From Thalassotalea agarivorans (lineage in GTDB: Bacteria > Pseudomonadota > Gammaproteobacteria > Enterobacterales > Alteromonadaceae): a DNA stretch of 64,000 bases. Of the stretch, positions 39,336-47,542 are shown in pieces. The translations under genes were made by a program, and so were the position numbers. Within the stretch, counting starts at the first letter, position 1. Every line of letters begins with the position of its first letter. The DNA lies in the NCBI RefSeq assembly GCF_030295955.1, contig NZ_AP027363.1:3201046-3265045 (forward strand). The letters are read 5' to 3'. A model generated the notes under the pieces. That model saw only the letters and a program-made list of their open reading frames with translations. It was not told where the DNA came from and did no database searches.

Positions 39336-42221
39336 GTGAGCGAATCTATTTCTCCATCTATCACCCGTTTTGTGCAGTTGTTGCGACCGCAGTTTAACGC
39401 TGATGCATTAATCACTGACTATAGTCGACGTTTCGCCTATGGCACCGACGCCAGCTTCTATCGAATGGTGCCAAAACTTATCGTGGTTGTAGATGACATA
39501 GCGCAAATGCAATTCTTGTTGCGTTGCGCCTATGTGTGTCATGTTCCCGTGACCTTTCGTGCGGCTGGCACCAGCTTATCAGGGCAAGCAATTACCGATT
39601 CTGTACTTATTTTACTGTCTGACAATTGGCAAGATTTATCGGTCAGTGAAGAAGGCAATACGGTTAAGTTACAGCCAAATATTATCGGCGCGAGTGCCAA
39701 TAGAGCGTTGGCCCCTTACGCTAAAAAAATAGGCCCCGATCCCGCATCTATTAATAGTTGTAAAATCGGCGGTATTGTTGCTAACAATGCCTCTGGTATG
39801 TGTTGCGGCGTAAAGCACAACAGTTACCATACGGTTAAGGATATGACCATTGTCTTTGCAGACGGTAGCCTATTAGATACCAGTAATATAGAAAGTATTG
39901 GTCAGTTCAAACATCAACATAAAGCACTTGTAGCATCGATAGAAGCGCTTGCACAGCAAGTCAAACACGATAAAGCGTTGAGTCAGCTGATTAGTCATAA
40001 ATATCGCCTGAAAAACACTACGGGTTACGGCATTAATGCCCTGCGCGATTTTAGTGATGGTATCGACATTATTAAGCATCTATTAGTGGGCAGTGAAGGT
40101 ACGCTTGGTTTTATTGCCGACGTAACTTATCACACTGTTGATGACCCGCAGCACAAGGCTACCGGGTTGTTTGTGTTTAACGATATTGAAGCCGCTTGTG
40201 CACAGATCCCTAAACTTGCGGCGTTCGATGTTAATGCCGTTGAATTATTAGATAAGCGCTCTCTTATGGCGGTTAAGCATCACCACATAATGCCAGAGAA
40301 TATTGAGGCATTGGCGGAAGATGGCGCAGCCCTGCTAATTGAACTCAGTGGCGACAATGCCAAGCAATTAAAACAAGTTATTGGCGAAGTGAATGCACTG
40401 TTTGATATCAATAAATCAGCACTGTTTGAAACCATCGCCTTTACCACAGATCCACAGTTGTACCAGCAATTATGGAATATTCGTAAAGGGACATTTCCTG
40501 CCGTTGGTGCAAACCGCGCATCAGATACAACCGTCATTATTGAAGACGTATCGTTTCCTTTAGCGGATCTCGCTGCTGGTGTTAAAGCCTTACATCAATT
40601 GTTTGATCAGTTTGGATATAGTGAAGCCCTTATTTTTGGGCATGCTCTCGTTGGCAACTTGCACTTTGTGTTTACTCAACGCTTTGACAGTGACGCGGAG
40701 ATACAGCGGTACGATCAATTTATGCACGCCGTCGCTCAAGTGGTGGCTAAACAGTTCGGTGGTGCGCTAAAAGCGGAACACGGTACTGGTCGAAATATGG
40801 CGCCGTTTGTTGCATTTGAGTGGGGGGAACAGGCCTATCAGTTGATGAAAGAAATCAAACAAACCTTTGATCCAACCGATATTCTAAATCCAGGCGTGAT
40901 TATCAATTCCAACGCAAACGCGCATATTGAGCACCTTAAACTGTTGCCAAAAGCACACGATATTATCGATAAGTGTATTGAATGTGGCTTTTGTGAATCC
41001 GTATGTCCTTCACGCGGGTATACGCTAACACCGCGTCAGCGTATCACTGTTTGGCGCCAAATTGTCTGGCTTGAAACCCAAATAAATCTTCATGATTCAC
41101 AACATCCAAATTTCTCGCAGTGGCAAACCGAGCTTGATGCTTTATCAAAAGACTATGACTTCCTAGCGATAGATAGCTGCGCAGCTACCGGGCTTTGTGG
41201 ACTTGAATGCCCTGTAGGTATCAATACAGGGGAGTTTGTTAAAACCATGCGCAGTGAAGTTTTTGCGCAAAAATCGGCGTCTCGATTTGTTTCAAAACAA
41301 GTCGCCAACCACTTTGAAGGCACATCAACCATTGCACGCTTTGGGCTAAATACGCTTGGTGTCGCTAAGTCAATCTTGCCCGAAAGCGCGATAGCTGCGA
41401 CACAAAATGCACTTTCTTCTATTACAGGCAATATCGTTCCTCAATATCATAGTGCATTGCCCAGCGGCGCAAGTCGTTATGCAGCAATACGAGAGGCTAA
41501 CGGAGAAAACACCGTAGTGTACTTTCCCTCGTGTGCCGGCCGTATTTTTGGTCCTGATCAAGGAGCACAAGACCAACGTTCAATCCAAGCTGCTGTAATC
41601 TCGGTGTTAAATAAAGCCGGTTACTCTGTGATTGTGCCTGAGCAATCTGCCAAACATTGTTGTTCAATGCCTTGGTCAAGCAAAGGCGATAAAGAAACGG
41701 CTGACAAAGTTGCCGCCGATACCTCACTGATGCTTTTACAGGCAAGCGAACATGGCAAGTTACCCATTATTACCGACGCAAGCCCATGTGCATTGCAATT
41801 TGAGCAAAGTGGAGCGATAGAAGTTATAGAATTGTCTGCATTTTTATCAACGCATGTCGTCGATAAATTAGAGATTAATACAGTAGAAGACAGTATCGCA
41901 CTGCATATCACTTGCAGCACTAAAAGACAGAAAAACGAGCAACATCTCGTCAACATTGCTCGCTTATGTAGCAGCAATGTCGTTATACCAAATGACATTG
42001 AATGCTGTGGTTTCGCAGGTGACAAAGGCTTGTTTCAACCAGCGTTAAATGCCAACGCGTTGAAGCCACTTAAAGCGCAAATTCCAGAAGATTGCACTTT
42101 AGGCATTTCCAATAGCAGAACGTGCGAAATAGGCTTAAGCAAACACAGCGGTATTAGCTACCAATCGATCATATATCTACTCGACAAAGTGTCGCTATCA
42201 AAACAACAAAAGGCGCATTAA
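39336..42221 (+). CDS. FAD/Fe-S D-lactate dehydrogenase (Dld-II type)
   Basis: 961 residues. An FAD_binding_4 domain (VTFRAAGTSLSGQAITDSV, GPDPASINSCKIGGIVANNA, HLLVGSEGTLGFIADV) and FAD-oxidase C-terminal domain (LKAEHGTGRNMAPFV) are followed by two ferredoxin-like clusters, CIECGFCESVCP near 548 and CAATGLCGLECP near 610. Cys-rich CCG segments (HCCSMPWSSKGDK, ECCGFAGDKG) follow. This is the membrane-associated, quinone-linked D-lactate dehydrogenase layout of Shewanella Dld-II. In this operon its substrate should be D-lactate released by MurQ. A D-2-hydroxyglutarate dehydrogenase role is the main alternative. It starts at a GTG. Confidence 0.9.
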   Translation: MSESISPSITRFVQLLRPQFNADALITDYSRRFAYGTDASFYRMVPKLIVVVDDIAQMQFLLRCAYVCHVPVTFRAAGTSLSGQAITDSVLILLSDNWQDLSVSEEGNTVKLQPNIIGASANRALAPYAKKIGPDPASINSCKIGGIVANNASGMCCGVKHNSYHTVKDMTIVFADGSLLDTSNIESIGQFKHQHKALVASIEALAQQVKHDKALSQLISHKYRLKNTTGYGINALRDFSDGIDIIKHLLVGSEGTLGFIADVTYHTVDDPQHKATGLFVFNDIEAACAQIPKLAAFDVNAVELLDKRSLMAVKHHHIMPENIEALAEDGAALLIELSGDNAKQLKQVIGEVNALFDINKSALFETIAFTTDPQLYQQLWNIRKGTFPAVGANRASDTTVIIEDVSFPLADLAAGVKALHQLFDQFGYSEALIFGHALVGNLHFVFTQRFDSDAEIQRYDQFMHAVAQVVAKQFGGALKAEHGTGRNMAPFVAFEWGEQAYQLMKEIKQTFDPTDILNPGVIINSNANAHIEHLKLLPKAHDIIDKCIECGFCESVCPSRGYTLTPRQRITVWRQIVWLETQINLHDSQHPNFSQWQTELDALSKDYDFLAIDSCAATGLCGLECPVGINTGEFVKTMRSEVFAQKSASRFVSKQVANHFEGTSTIARFGLNTLGVAKSILPESAIAATQNALSSITGNIVPQYHSALPSGASRYAAIREANGENTVVYFPSCAGRIFGPDQGAQDQRSIQAAVISVLNKAGYSVIVPEQSAKHCCSMPWSSKGDKETADKVAADTSLMLLQASEHGKLPIITDASPCALQFEQSGAIEVIELSAFLSTHVVDKLEINTVEDSIALHITCSTKRQKNEQHLVNIARLCSSNVVIPNDIECCGFAGDKGLFQPALNANALKPLKAQIPEDCTLGISNSRTCEIGLSKHSGISYQSIIYLLDKVSLSKQQKAH

Positions 42222-43174
42222 TGCATTTACTTAGACGTTCATTAATATTATTTATTTGTTGCATATTAGGTGCGTGTGCCACCAAAAAACAGAGCGTGAA
42301 CCAGCAACATGTTTCTGAAAACTATAATACTCGCGTAAAATTTTTGGTAGTTCACTACACTGTCGGCGACTGGCAATCATCGCTCGATGTGCTAACAAAA
42401 TCTTACGGGCAAGTGAGCGCACACTATCTGATCCCACAGGAATTTGACGGTAGTTATAAAGAAAAAGAACTCGAAGTCTACCAACTGGTTGATGAAAACC
42501 TAAGAGCATGGCATGCAGGTCCAAGTCAGTGGGAAAATAAACAAGGTATTAATGATCAGTCTATTGGCATAGAGTTGGTTAACAGTAGTACCTGTATTTA
42601 TCAATGGCAAAACTCGACATTGGATCACCGTAATGACTACCTGTGCAATTATCACGACTTTTCACCAAAACAAATAGAGTTACTTATCGAGCTTAGTAAA
42701 GGAATATTAGCAAGGCATCCAGAAATAACACCGACTCGCGTCCTTGGTCATAGTGATATTCAAGTTGATCTAAAGTCAGACCCAGGCCCTCGCTTTCCTT
42801 GGCATACCTTGTACAAACATGGCATCGGCGCTTGGTATGACGACAACACTGTTGAAAAGTATTGGCGACTATTCACAACGAGTCAGATGCCATCGATAGC
42901 CGAGGCACAGTGTGCCTTACAAACTTATGGCTACGGCATAAAGGTAACCACCGAACATGATGAACAAAGCTTCGACCATTTTAGAGCGTTTCAATTGCAT
43001 TTCAGACCTTGGTTAGTCAATGGCGAGGTTGATGTAAAAACAATGGCTCGACTATGGGCATTGCTAGAAAAGTACTTCCCAGAATCTTTGGGTGTAGACG
43101 GCGAATTACTTTCAGAATGCGAACTAATATCACCAACACCCGAAATTCAAGAGGTTCAGCAACAACAAGGCTAA
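42221..43174 (+). CDS. amiD: AmiD-like N-acetylmuramoyl-L-alanine amidase, lipoprotein
   Basis: 317 residues. The lipobox is LGAC (Cys about 19). The Amidase_2 domain shows zinc ligands in FLVVHYTVGDW (His) and GHSDIQ...SDPGPRFPW (His and Asp), with GIELVN between. The last 75 residues (ALQTYGYGIKV to MARLWALLEKY) resemble a peptidoglycan-binding helical domain. It should cut the MurNAc-L-Ala bond of muropeptides at the outer membrane, giving substrates to NamZ and NagZ. The TAATG overlap couples it to the dehydrogenase gene. Last gene of the operon. Confidence 0.9.
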   Translation: MHLLRRSLILFICCILGACATKKQSVNQQHVSENYNTRVKFLVVHYTVGDWQSSLDVLTKSYGQVSAHYLIPQEFDGSYKEKELEVYQLVDENLRAWHAGPSQWENKQGINDQSIGIELVNSSTCIYQWQNSTLDHRNDYLCNYHDFSPKQIELLIELSKGILARHPEITPTRVLGHSDIQVDLKSDPGPRFPWHTLYKHGIGAWYDDNTVEKYWRLFTTSQMPSIAEAQCALQTYGYGIKVTTEHDEQSFDHFRAFQLHFRPWLVNGEVDVKTMARLWALLEKYFPESLGVDGELLSECELISPTPEIQEVQQQQG

Positions 43175-43242
43175 GTGCTGTAATATGTTTGCAACTGCAA
43201 GGGTCTATACTTAAGTGTGCAGATCTTTGCTGAGTCTTTAAC

Positions 43243-44157
43243 ATGTTAACGTTTATTGCACTGACTCTCGCGTTTACTATTGGCTTTATCGCTCAAAAGA
43301 TAGGGCTGTGTATGGTCAAAGGTGTCAGGCTTTGGTTTGAAGGTGATAAATCGTTCCTACTCGCTATTTTGTTGAGCAGTACCTTATCTTGGGTATCTGT
43401 TTTTATTGCTTATCAGTTTCAATTACCCCTGAGTTTCAATACCTATCAAGCTAACCTAAGTTTCTTTGTTGGTGGCCTATTGTTTGGTTTAGGCGCTGCA
43501 TTCAACGTAGCCTGTGGCATCTCTACCTTTAACAAGCTGAGTCAAGGCCAAGGCAGAATGTTGTTTACTATCATCGGCTGGATAATCGGTTGGATTTTAC
43601 TGTCGCACATTCATGTCCAGGCAGATTTAATGGCAAAAATGCTACCTGACTATCTTTTTTATAGTGGCTTCGCTGTTGTTTCTCTAATTTTGATGATTTG
43701 GGCGATAAGAGGAAACAAACAACGTTTTACACTGTGGTTTAGCATGATGAGTATTGGCGTTCTAGCCGGCCTTCTGTATCTCATCGAACCAAAATGGACA
43801 CCGAGTCAGTTACTGCAAGGAATAACCCATCAATTGTTGCCAAACAATACACAAGCAACCTTTCATGCGCTGCAGGTGTTTATTTTGCTCGCTTTGATTT
43901 CAGGCATGATTCTCGCCGCTTTTAAAGATGGCACCTTTAAAGTGCAAGTGCCCAGCTTAAAACAAAGTGTTATTCATTTTATTGCCGGCATTTTAATGGG
44001 TATTGGCGCAGCACTCGCACTGGGCGGCAACGATACTCAATTACTACTCGCATTGCCTGGCGGTTCACCTGCCGGACTTGTCACCATAATCGCAATACTC
44101 ATCGGTATTCGAATGGGACAACTAATCAGACGTAGCAAGTGGGTAGCCGCACACTAA
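43243..44157 (+). CDS. YeeE/YedE family membrane transporter
   Basis: 304 residues with about nine membrane helices. The N-terminal GFIAQKIGLCMVKGVRL and GLGAAFNVACGISTFNKLSQ hold the conserved Cys residues, and LALGGNDTQLLLALPGGSPA lies near the C-terminus. These fit the YeeE/YedE (TsuA-like) family, whose studied members carry thiosulfate or other sulfur compounds. The gene lies 68 bp after amiD with its own upstream region, so it is probably not part of that operon. Confidence 0.83.
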   Translation: MLTFIALTLAFTIGFIAQKIGLCMVKGVRLWFEGDKSFLLAILLSSTLSWVSVFIAYQFQLPLSFNTYQANLSFFVGGLLFGLGAAFNVACGISTFNKLSQGQGRMLFTIIGWIIGWILLSHIHVQADLMAKMLPDYLFYSGFAVVSLILMIWAIRGNKQRFTLWFSMMSIGVLAGLLYLIEPKWTPSQLLQGITHQLLPNNTQATFHALQVFILLALISGMILAAFKDGTFKVQVPSLKQSVIHFIAGILMGIGAALALGGNDTQLLLALPGGSPAGLVTIIAILIGIRMGQLIRRSKWVAAH

Positions 44158-44208
44158 CACTCAATATGACAAATTTGCGCTGTTGTTGTAAAAATGATTT
44201 CCTGTATA

Positions 44209-44229
44209 ATTGTTATATTATAACATTAC
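44209..44229 (+). promoter_or_regulatory. Zur-box-like palindrome upstream of the MerC gene
   Basis: GTTATA-T-TATAAC at 44212-44224 with matching A/T flanks and a following ATTAC resembles the gammaproteobacterial Zur operator (core GTTATANTATAAC). It sits about 70 bp before the MerC start. Zinc repression of this MerC-family gene is thus likely, from the motif alone. Confidence 0.6.
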
Positions 44230-44295
44230 ATGATTATCGACTCGGGCTAATTTCAAAACTAGCTCAATAGCCAAGGCATTACATAAAGGTTAAAC

Positions 44296-44709
44296 ATGAA
44301 ATTACTCTCTACATCCCTCGATAAATGGGCTATCAGCTTTTCAATGCTTTGTGTTTTACATTGTCTTGCAGTGCCGCTGTTATTGATACTCGTCCCTAGC
44401 ATGAGTGTGCTGCCTCTTGAAAATGAAGCGTTTCACATAGGCATGGTCATAGCGGTAATTCCAACTAGCCTATTTGCATTAACGCTAGGATGTAAAAAAC
44501 ATAAACGAAAAGACTTATTGGCATACGGCTTAGTGGGCTTGTCTCTATTAGTTATCGCATTGGCGTTTGGCGAGAGTCATTTGGGCGAGTTGGGAGAAAA
44601 AACCTTAACCGTAATCGGCGCATTGATTATTGCAGCAGCCCATTTAAGAAACTTTTCTCTGTGCCAAAAAGCAGATGCATGCAAGTGTGGTAAGGCCCTA
44701 GTTCACTAA
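44296..44709 (+). CDS. MerC-family membrane protein with IS-derived C-terminus
   Basis: 137 residues with four membrane helices. The metal-binding pair lies in SMLCVLHCLAVPLLL near residue 20, as in MerC. C-terminal Cys residues (SLCQKADACKC) may also bind metal. MerC proteins import mercury, but Zur-controlled homologues outside mer operons may carry zinc or other metals. The IS3 element begins inside codon 131 (TGT). The last six residues (GKALVH) and the stop are therefore encoded by the IS inverted repeat. The native end is lost. Confidence 0.85.
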   Translation: MKLLSTSLDKWAISFSMLCVLHCLAVPLLLILVPSMSVLPLENEAFHIGMVIAVIPTSLFALTLGCKKHKRKDLLAYGLVGLSLLVIALAFGESHLGELGEKTLTVIGALIIAAAHLRNFSLCQKADACKCGKALVH

Positions 44710-44752
44710 ACAGTTCTTAGCTTTATAATATATAAAACTAAGAGGTGTAATA

Positions 44753-45046
44753 ATGAGCCGTCAGCGCTATACAGAAGAATTTAAAATCCAAGCAGTCAAA
44801 CAAGTAACAGAGCAAGGTCACTCGATGACTTCCGTTGCTGAGCGATTGGGAGTCAGCTACAAGTCCATTCATGATTGGGTAAAAAGATATTCCAAGCCCG
44901 CCAAGCAGCGTCAAGTAGATGATGCCCAATCTGATGAAATACGTCGCTTAAAAGCCGAATTAAAGCGGGTTACAATGGAACGTGACATCTTAAAGGAGGC
45001 CGCCGTGTACTTTGCAGGGGAGTCAAAGAAAAGTACACGTTCGTGA
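44753..45046 (+). CDS. IS3-family transposase OrfA
   Basis: 97 residues. The helix-turn-helix reads YTEEFKIQAVKQVTEQGHSM then VAERLGVSYKSIHDWVKRY, and a leucine-zipper-like coiled coil (EIRRLKAELKRVTMERDILK) follows. It binds the IS ends. An A-rich stretch around 45025-45032 (CAAAGAAAAG) may let ribosomes slip -1 into orfB, giving the OrfAB transposase; orfB is in the -1 frame and overlaps. Confidence 0.93.
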   Translation: MSRQRYTEEFKIQAVKQVTEQGHSMTSVAERLGVSYKSIHDWVKRYSKPAKQRQVDDAQSDEIRRLKAELKRVTMERDILKEAAVYFAGESKKSTRS

Positions 45047-45903
45047 AATCTCGACTCAAGCAATATCCTGTCGAGTTAATGTGTCAGGTTCTTAACATCA
45101 ACCGCAGTGGTTTTTATGCCTGGCAGAAAAAGCCATTGAGTAATCGTGCAATCGAAGACCAAAGGCTGTTGGGCAAGATTAAACAATTCTGGCTCGAAAG
45201 TGGCTGTACCTATGGTTATCGCAATATCACGATTGACTTGAAAAATGATGGTGAGATATGCGGTAAAAATCGCATCCATCGGATAATGCGAACCAATAAA
45301 ATTAAAGCTATCAGAGGTTACAAACGCCACCGAGGCTTTGGAAATAATAAACAACATCCCGCAGCGCCTAACACTTTAAATAGGGAGTTCAAGGTGAATA
45401 AGCCCGATCAAACGTGGGTGACAGATTTCACATATATCCGCACTTACGAGGGGTGGCTATATCTCACGGTTGTGATTGACTTATTTTCTCGAAAAGTCGT
45501 TGGCTGGACGATGAAAAGCAGCCCCAAATCTGACCTAGTAATCGATGCTTTACTGATGGCCGTATGGCGTCGAAGACCACAAAGTAAGGTGCTGGTTCAC
45601 TCTGATCAGGGAGTCCAATATACCTCCTCTGATTGGCGTAGCTTCTTAAAAGAGCACAACTTGGAAGCTAGCATGAGTCGGAAAGGTAATTGCCATGATA
45701 ACGCCGTGGCGGAGAGCTTTTTCTCATTGCTCAAGAAGGACAGAGTTAAACGTAAGATCTATAAAACCCGTGACGAAGCAAGGGCTGAGATATTTGACTA
45801 CATTGAATGTTTCTACAATTCAAAAAGAAATCATGGTACAAATGGTGGTGTTTCTCCAAACGAATTTGAGAAACGTTATTTTAAGGAGCTAGAAACTGTC
45901 TAG
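45043..45903 (+). CDS. IS3-family transposase OrfB (DDE integrase domain)
   Basis: 286 residues. The HTH_21 region (GYRNITIDLKNDGEICGKNR) is followed by an rve integrase core with the DDE residues: Asp in TWVTDFTYIRTYEGWLYL, Asp in LVHSDQGVQYTS and Glu in CHDNAVAESFFSLLKKD. No interruption is seen, so it is potentially active. The stop TAG lies inside the right inverted repeat. Confidence 0.95.
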   Translation: MKSRLKQYPVELMCQVLNINRSGFYAWQKKPLSNRAIEDQRLLGKIKQFWLESGCTYGYRNITIDLKNDGEICGKNRIHRIMRTNKIKAIRGYKRHRGFGNNKQHPAAPNTLNREFKVNKPDQTWVTDFTYIRTYEGWLYLTVVIDLFSRKVVGWTMKSSPKSDLVIDALLMAVWRRRPQSKVLVHSDQGVQYTSSDWRSFLKEHNLEASMSRKGNCHDNAVAESFFSLLKKDRVKRKIYKTRDEARAEIFDYIECFYNSKRNHGTNGGVSPNEFEKRYFKELETV

Positions 45904-46159
45904 AATTCTGGGGCCTTACCAATCTGCATTTGGCACAAGGCAGTAGTTTTATATAAGTAGTATGAAACAATAATGAAACTCCAAGCCCTTTTACTTTTTT
46001 CGCTGAAGCATACACAAGTCGGCAGATTTTTTCTTTAGATAAAAACGAAGACATACCAATTACGCTAAAGGCTATGTTGATCCTGTTGGTTAGAAGGTAT
46101 TGTATTTTTTATGTCTTCGTTTATGTTACTTAAGTCTTCGATCTAGTTTTCTATTACTA

Positions 46160-47344
46160 CTAAACCGCTTGTCCACAAGCCCAACCGGCGCTCCACGCAT
46201 ATTGAAAATTGTAACCGCCGAGCCAGCCGGTTACATCGGTCACTTCACCAATAAAATAAAGCCCTGCAACTTTCTTGGCTTCAAATGTTTTTGAACTAAG
46301 TTCATCGGTGTCGACACCGCCCAATGTCACTTCCGCTGTGCGGTAACCTTCGGTGCCATTCGGTTTGATTTGCCACTGATGTAAGTAATGTGAAAGGGCG
46401 TCAATGTCAGCATTACTCAGTTGGTTAATCGCTTTGTCAGTAATTTCTTGCTGACTCACCATGGCTTCTATAAATCGTTTGGGCAATACGGTTGTTAGTA
46501 TGTTTTTCAGTGATTTTTGCGGCGCATCTTGGCGCCAACCGTTAATCAACTTATCGATTGGTGTTTCGGGTAGTAAGTCTATCGTCACCGCTTCGCCTGC
46601 CTGCCAAAATGAAGATATTTGCAGTATTGCAGGCCCTGATAATCCACGGTGAGTAAACAGGATGTTTTCTTTGAAGGTCACACCGTTTTCGCTTGTCACT
46701 GTGGTTGGCACGCTAATGCCTGATAAACCATCAAATCGCTCTTTGTCGTGTTGATGTAAGGTGAAAGGTACAAGCGCTGCCGTTGTTGGCAACAAGGCTA
46801 AGCCGAACTGCTGTGCAATTTTATAGCCTATCGGTGTCGCGCCAAGTTTTGGCATGGTAAGTCCGCCACTAGCCACCACCAGTGACTGGCATTGGTAGTG
46901 ATTATCTGTTGTGATCACCTCAAAGCCTTGTTCGGTTTTAGAAACCTTAAGCACTTCTGCACGCATATGCACATCGACCCCAGCCCATTCACATTCGGTC
47001 ATCAGTACGTCAACAATATCTTGCGCGCCATTGTCGCAAAACAATTGCCCTAATGTTTTATGGTGGTATGGCATGCCATGACGTTCAACGAGCTCTATAA
47101 AGTCAAACTGTGTATAACGGCTTAAGCAGGATTTTACAAAATGCGGGTTTTTACAAAGATAGTTCTCTGGTGAGGCATTTTTATTGGTGAAATTACAACG
47201 ACCACCTCCTGAGATTAATATTTTGCGACCAGGCTTTTTACCCATGTCTACCACTATGGTTTTTCGGCCTCGATAGCCCGCTTGTGCTGCGCACATTAGG
47301 CCAGCAGCGCCTGCGCCTATGACTAAGACATCTGTAGAGATCAA
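46160..47344 (-). CDS. BaiN/HI0933-family FAD-dependent oxidoreductase (YhiN-like)
   Basis: 394 residues. The N-terminal Rossmann motif is VLVIGAGAAGLMCAAQAGYR. GRKILISGGGRCNFTN near residue 40 is diagnostic for the HI0933 family, with VASGGLTMPKLGATPIGYKI and the C-terminal GLYFIGEVTDVTGWLGGYN. Members are flavoproteins with few known substrates. It is a single gene, with no partner. The 238-bp gap between it and the IS holds only a 13-bp inverted repeat. Confidence 0.9.
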   Translation of the reverse strand: MISTDVLVIGAGAAGLMCAAQAGYRGRKTIVVDMGKKPGRKILISGGGRCNFTNKNASPENYLCKNPHFVKSCLSRYTQFDFIELVERHGMPYHHKTLGQLFCDNGAQDIVDVLMTECEWAGVDVHMRAEVLKVSKTEQGFEVITTDNHYQCQSLVVASGGLTMPKLGATPIGYKIAQQFGLALLPTTAALVPFTLHQHDKERFDGLSGISVPTTVTSENGVTFKENILFTHRGLSGPAILQISSFWQAGEAVTIDLLPETPIDKLINGWRQDAPQKSLKNILTTVLPKRFIEAMVSQQEITDKAINQLSNADIDALSHYLHQWQIKPNGTEGYRTAEVTLGGVDTDELSSKTFEAKKVAGLYFIGEVTDVTGWLGGYNFQYAWSAGWACGQAV

Positions 47345-47542
47345 AGGTATGCCTCATGATAAAAGATGCGCTTATTATACTGGCGTTTACAGGTAGGCTC
47401 TAGCCAATTTTCCACCACCTTTGTCAATACTGTGTCAATGAATGTAAAGCTGTGTAAAGTCCCTGCTTTTGCCCGAACCATTCGTTCATTCTCCGCTCTA
47501 TGTTGCTGTCTTTCACAGTAAAAATATAACGAGGTATAACAT

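Larger units (their letters stand above)
44688..45921 (+). mobile_element. IS3-family insertion sequence, 1234 bp
   Basis: Two overlapping frames, orfA and orfB, are bounded by terminal inverted repeats. The left end at 44688 begins TGGTAAGGCCCTAG and ends ACAGTT at 44715. The right end, read on the minus strand from 45921, begins TGGTAAGGCCCCAG and ends ACAGTT at 45894. 22 of 28 positions agree, and both start with TG as IS3 ends do. The flanks (GTG on the left, TCT on the right) give no target duplication, so one side may have been deleted or recombined. Both frames look intact. Confidence 0.92.

Noticed and set aside
44753-45903. The IS as part of a larger transposon carrying the YeeE/YedE and MerC genes
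   Set aside because: The inverted repeats bound only the two transposase frames, and no second copy is found in the window.
46043-46122. 13-bp inverted repeat AAACGAAGACATA / TATGTCTTCGTTT with a 54-bp gap downstream of the IS
   Set aside because: It is too far apart and AT-rich for a terminator and not linked to the IS ends (which are 44688 and 45921); no function could be assigned.
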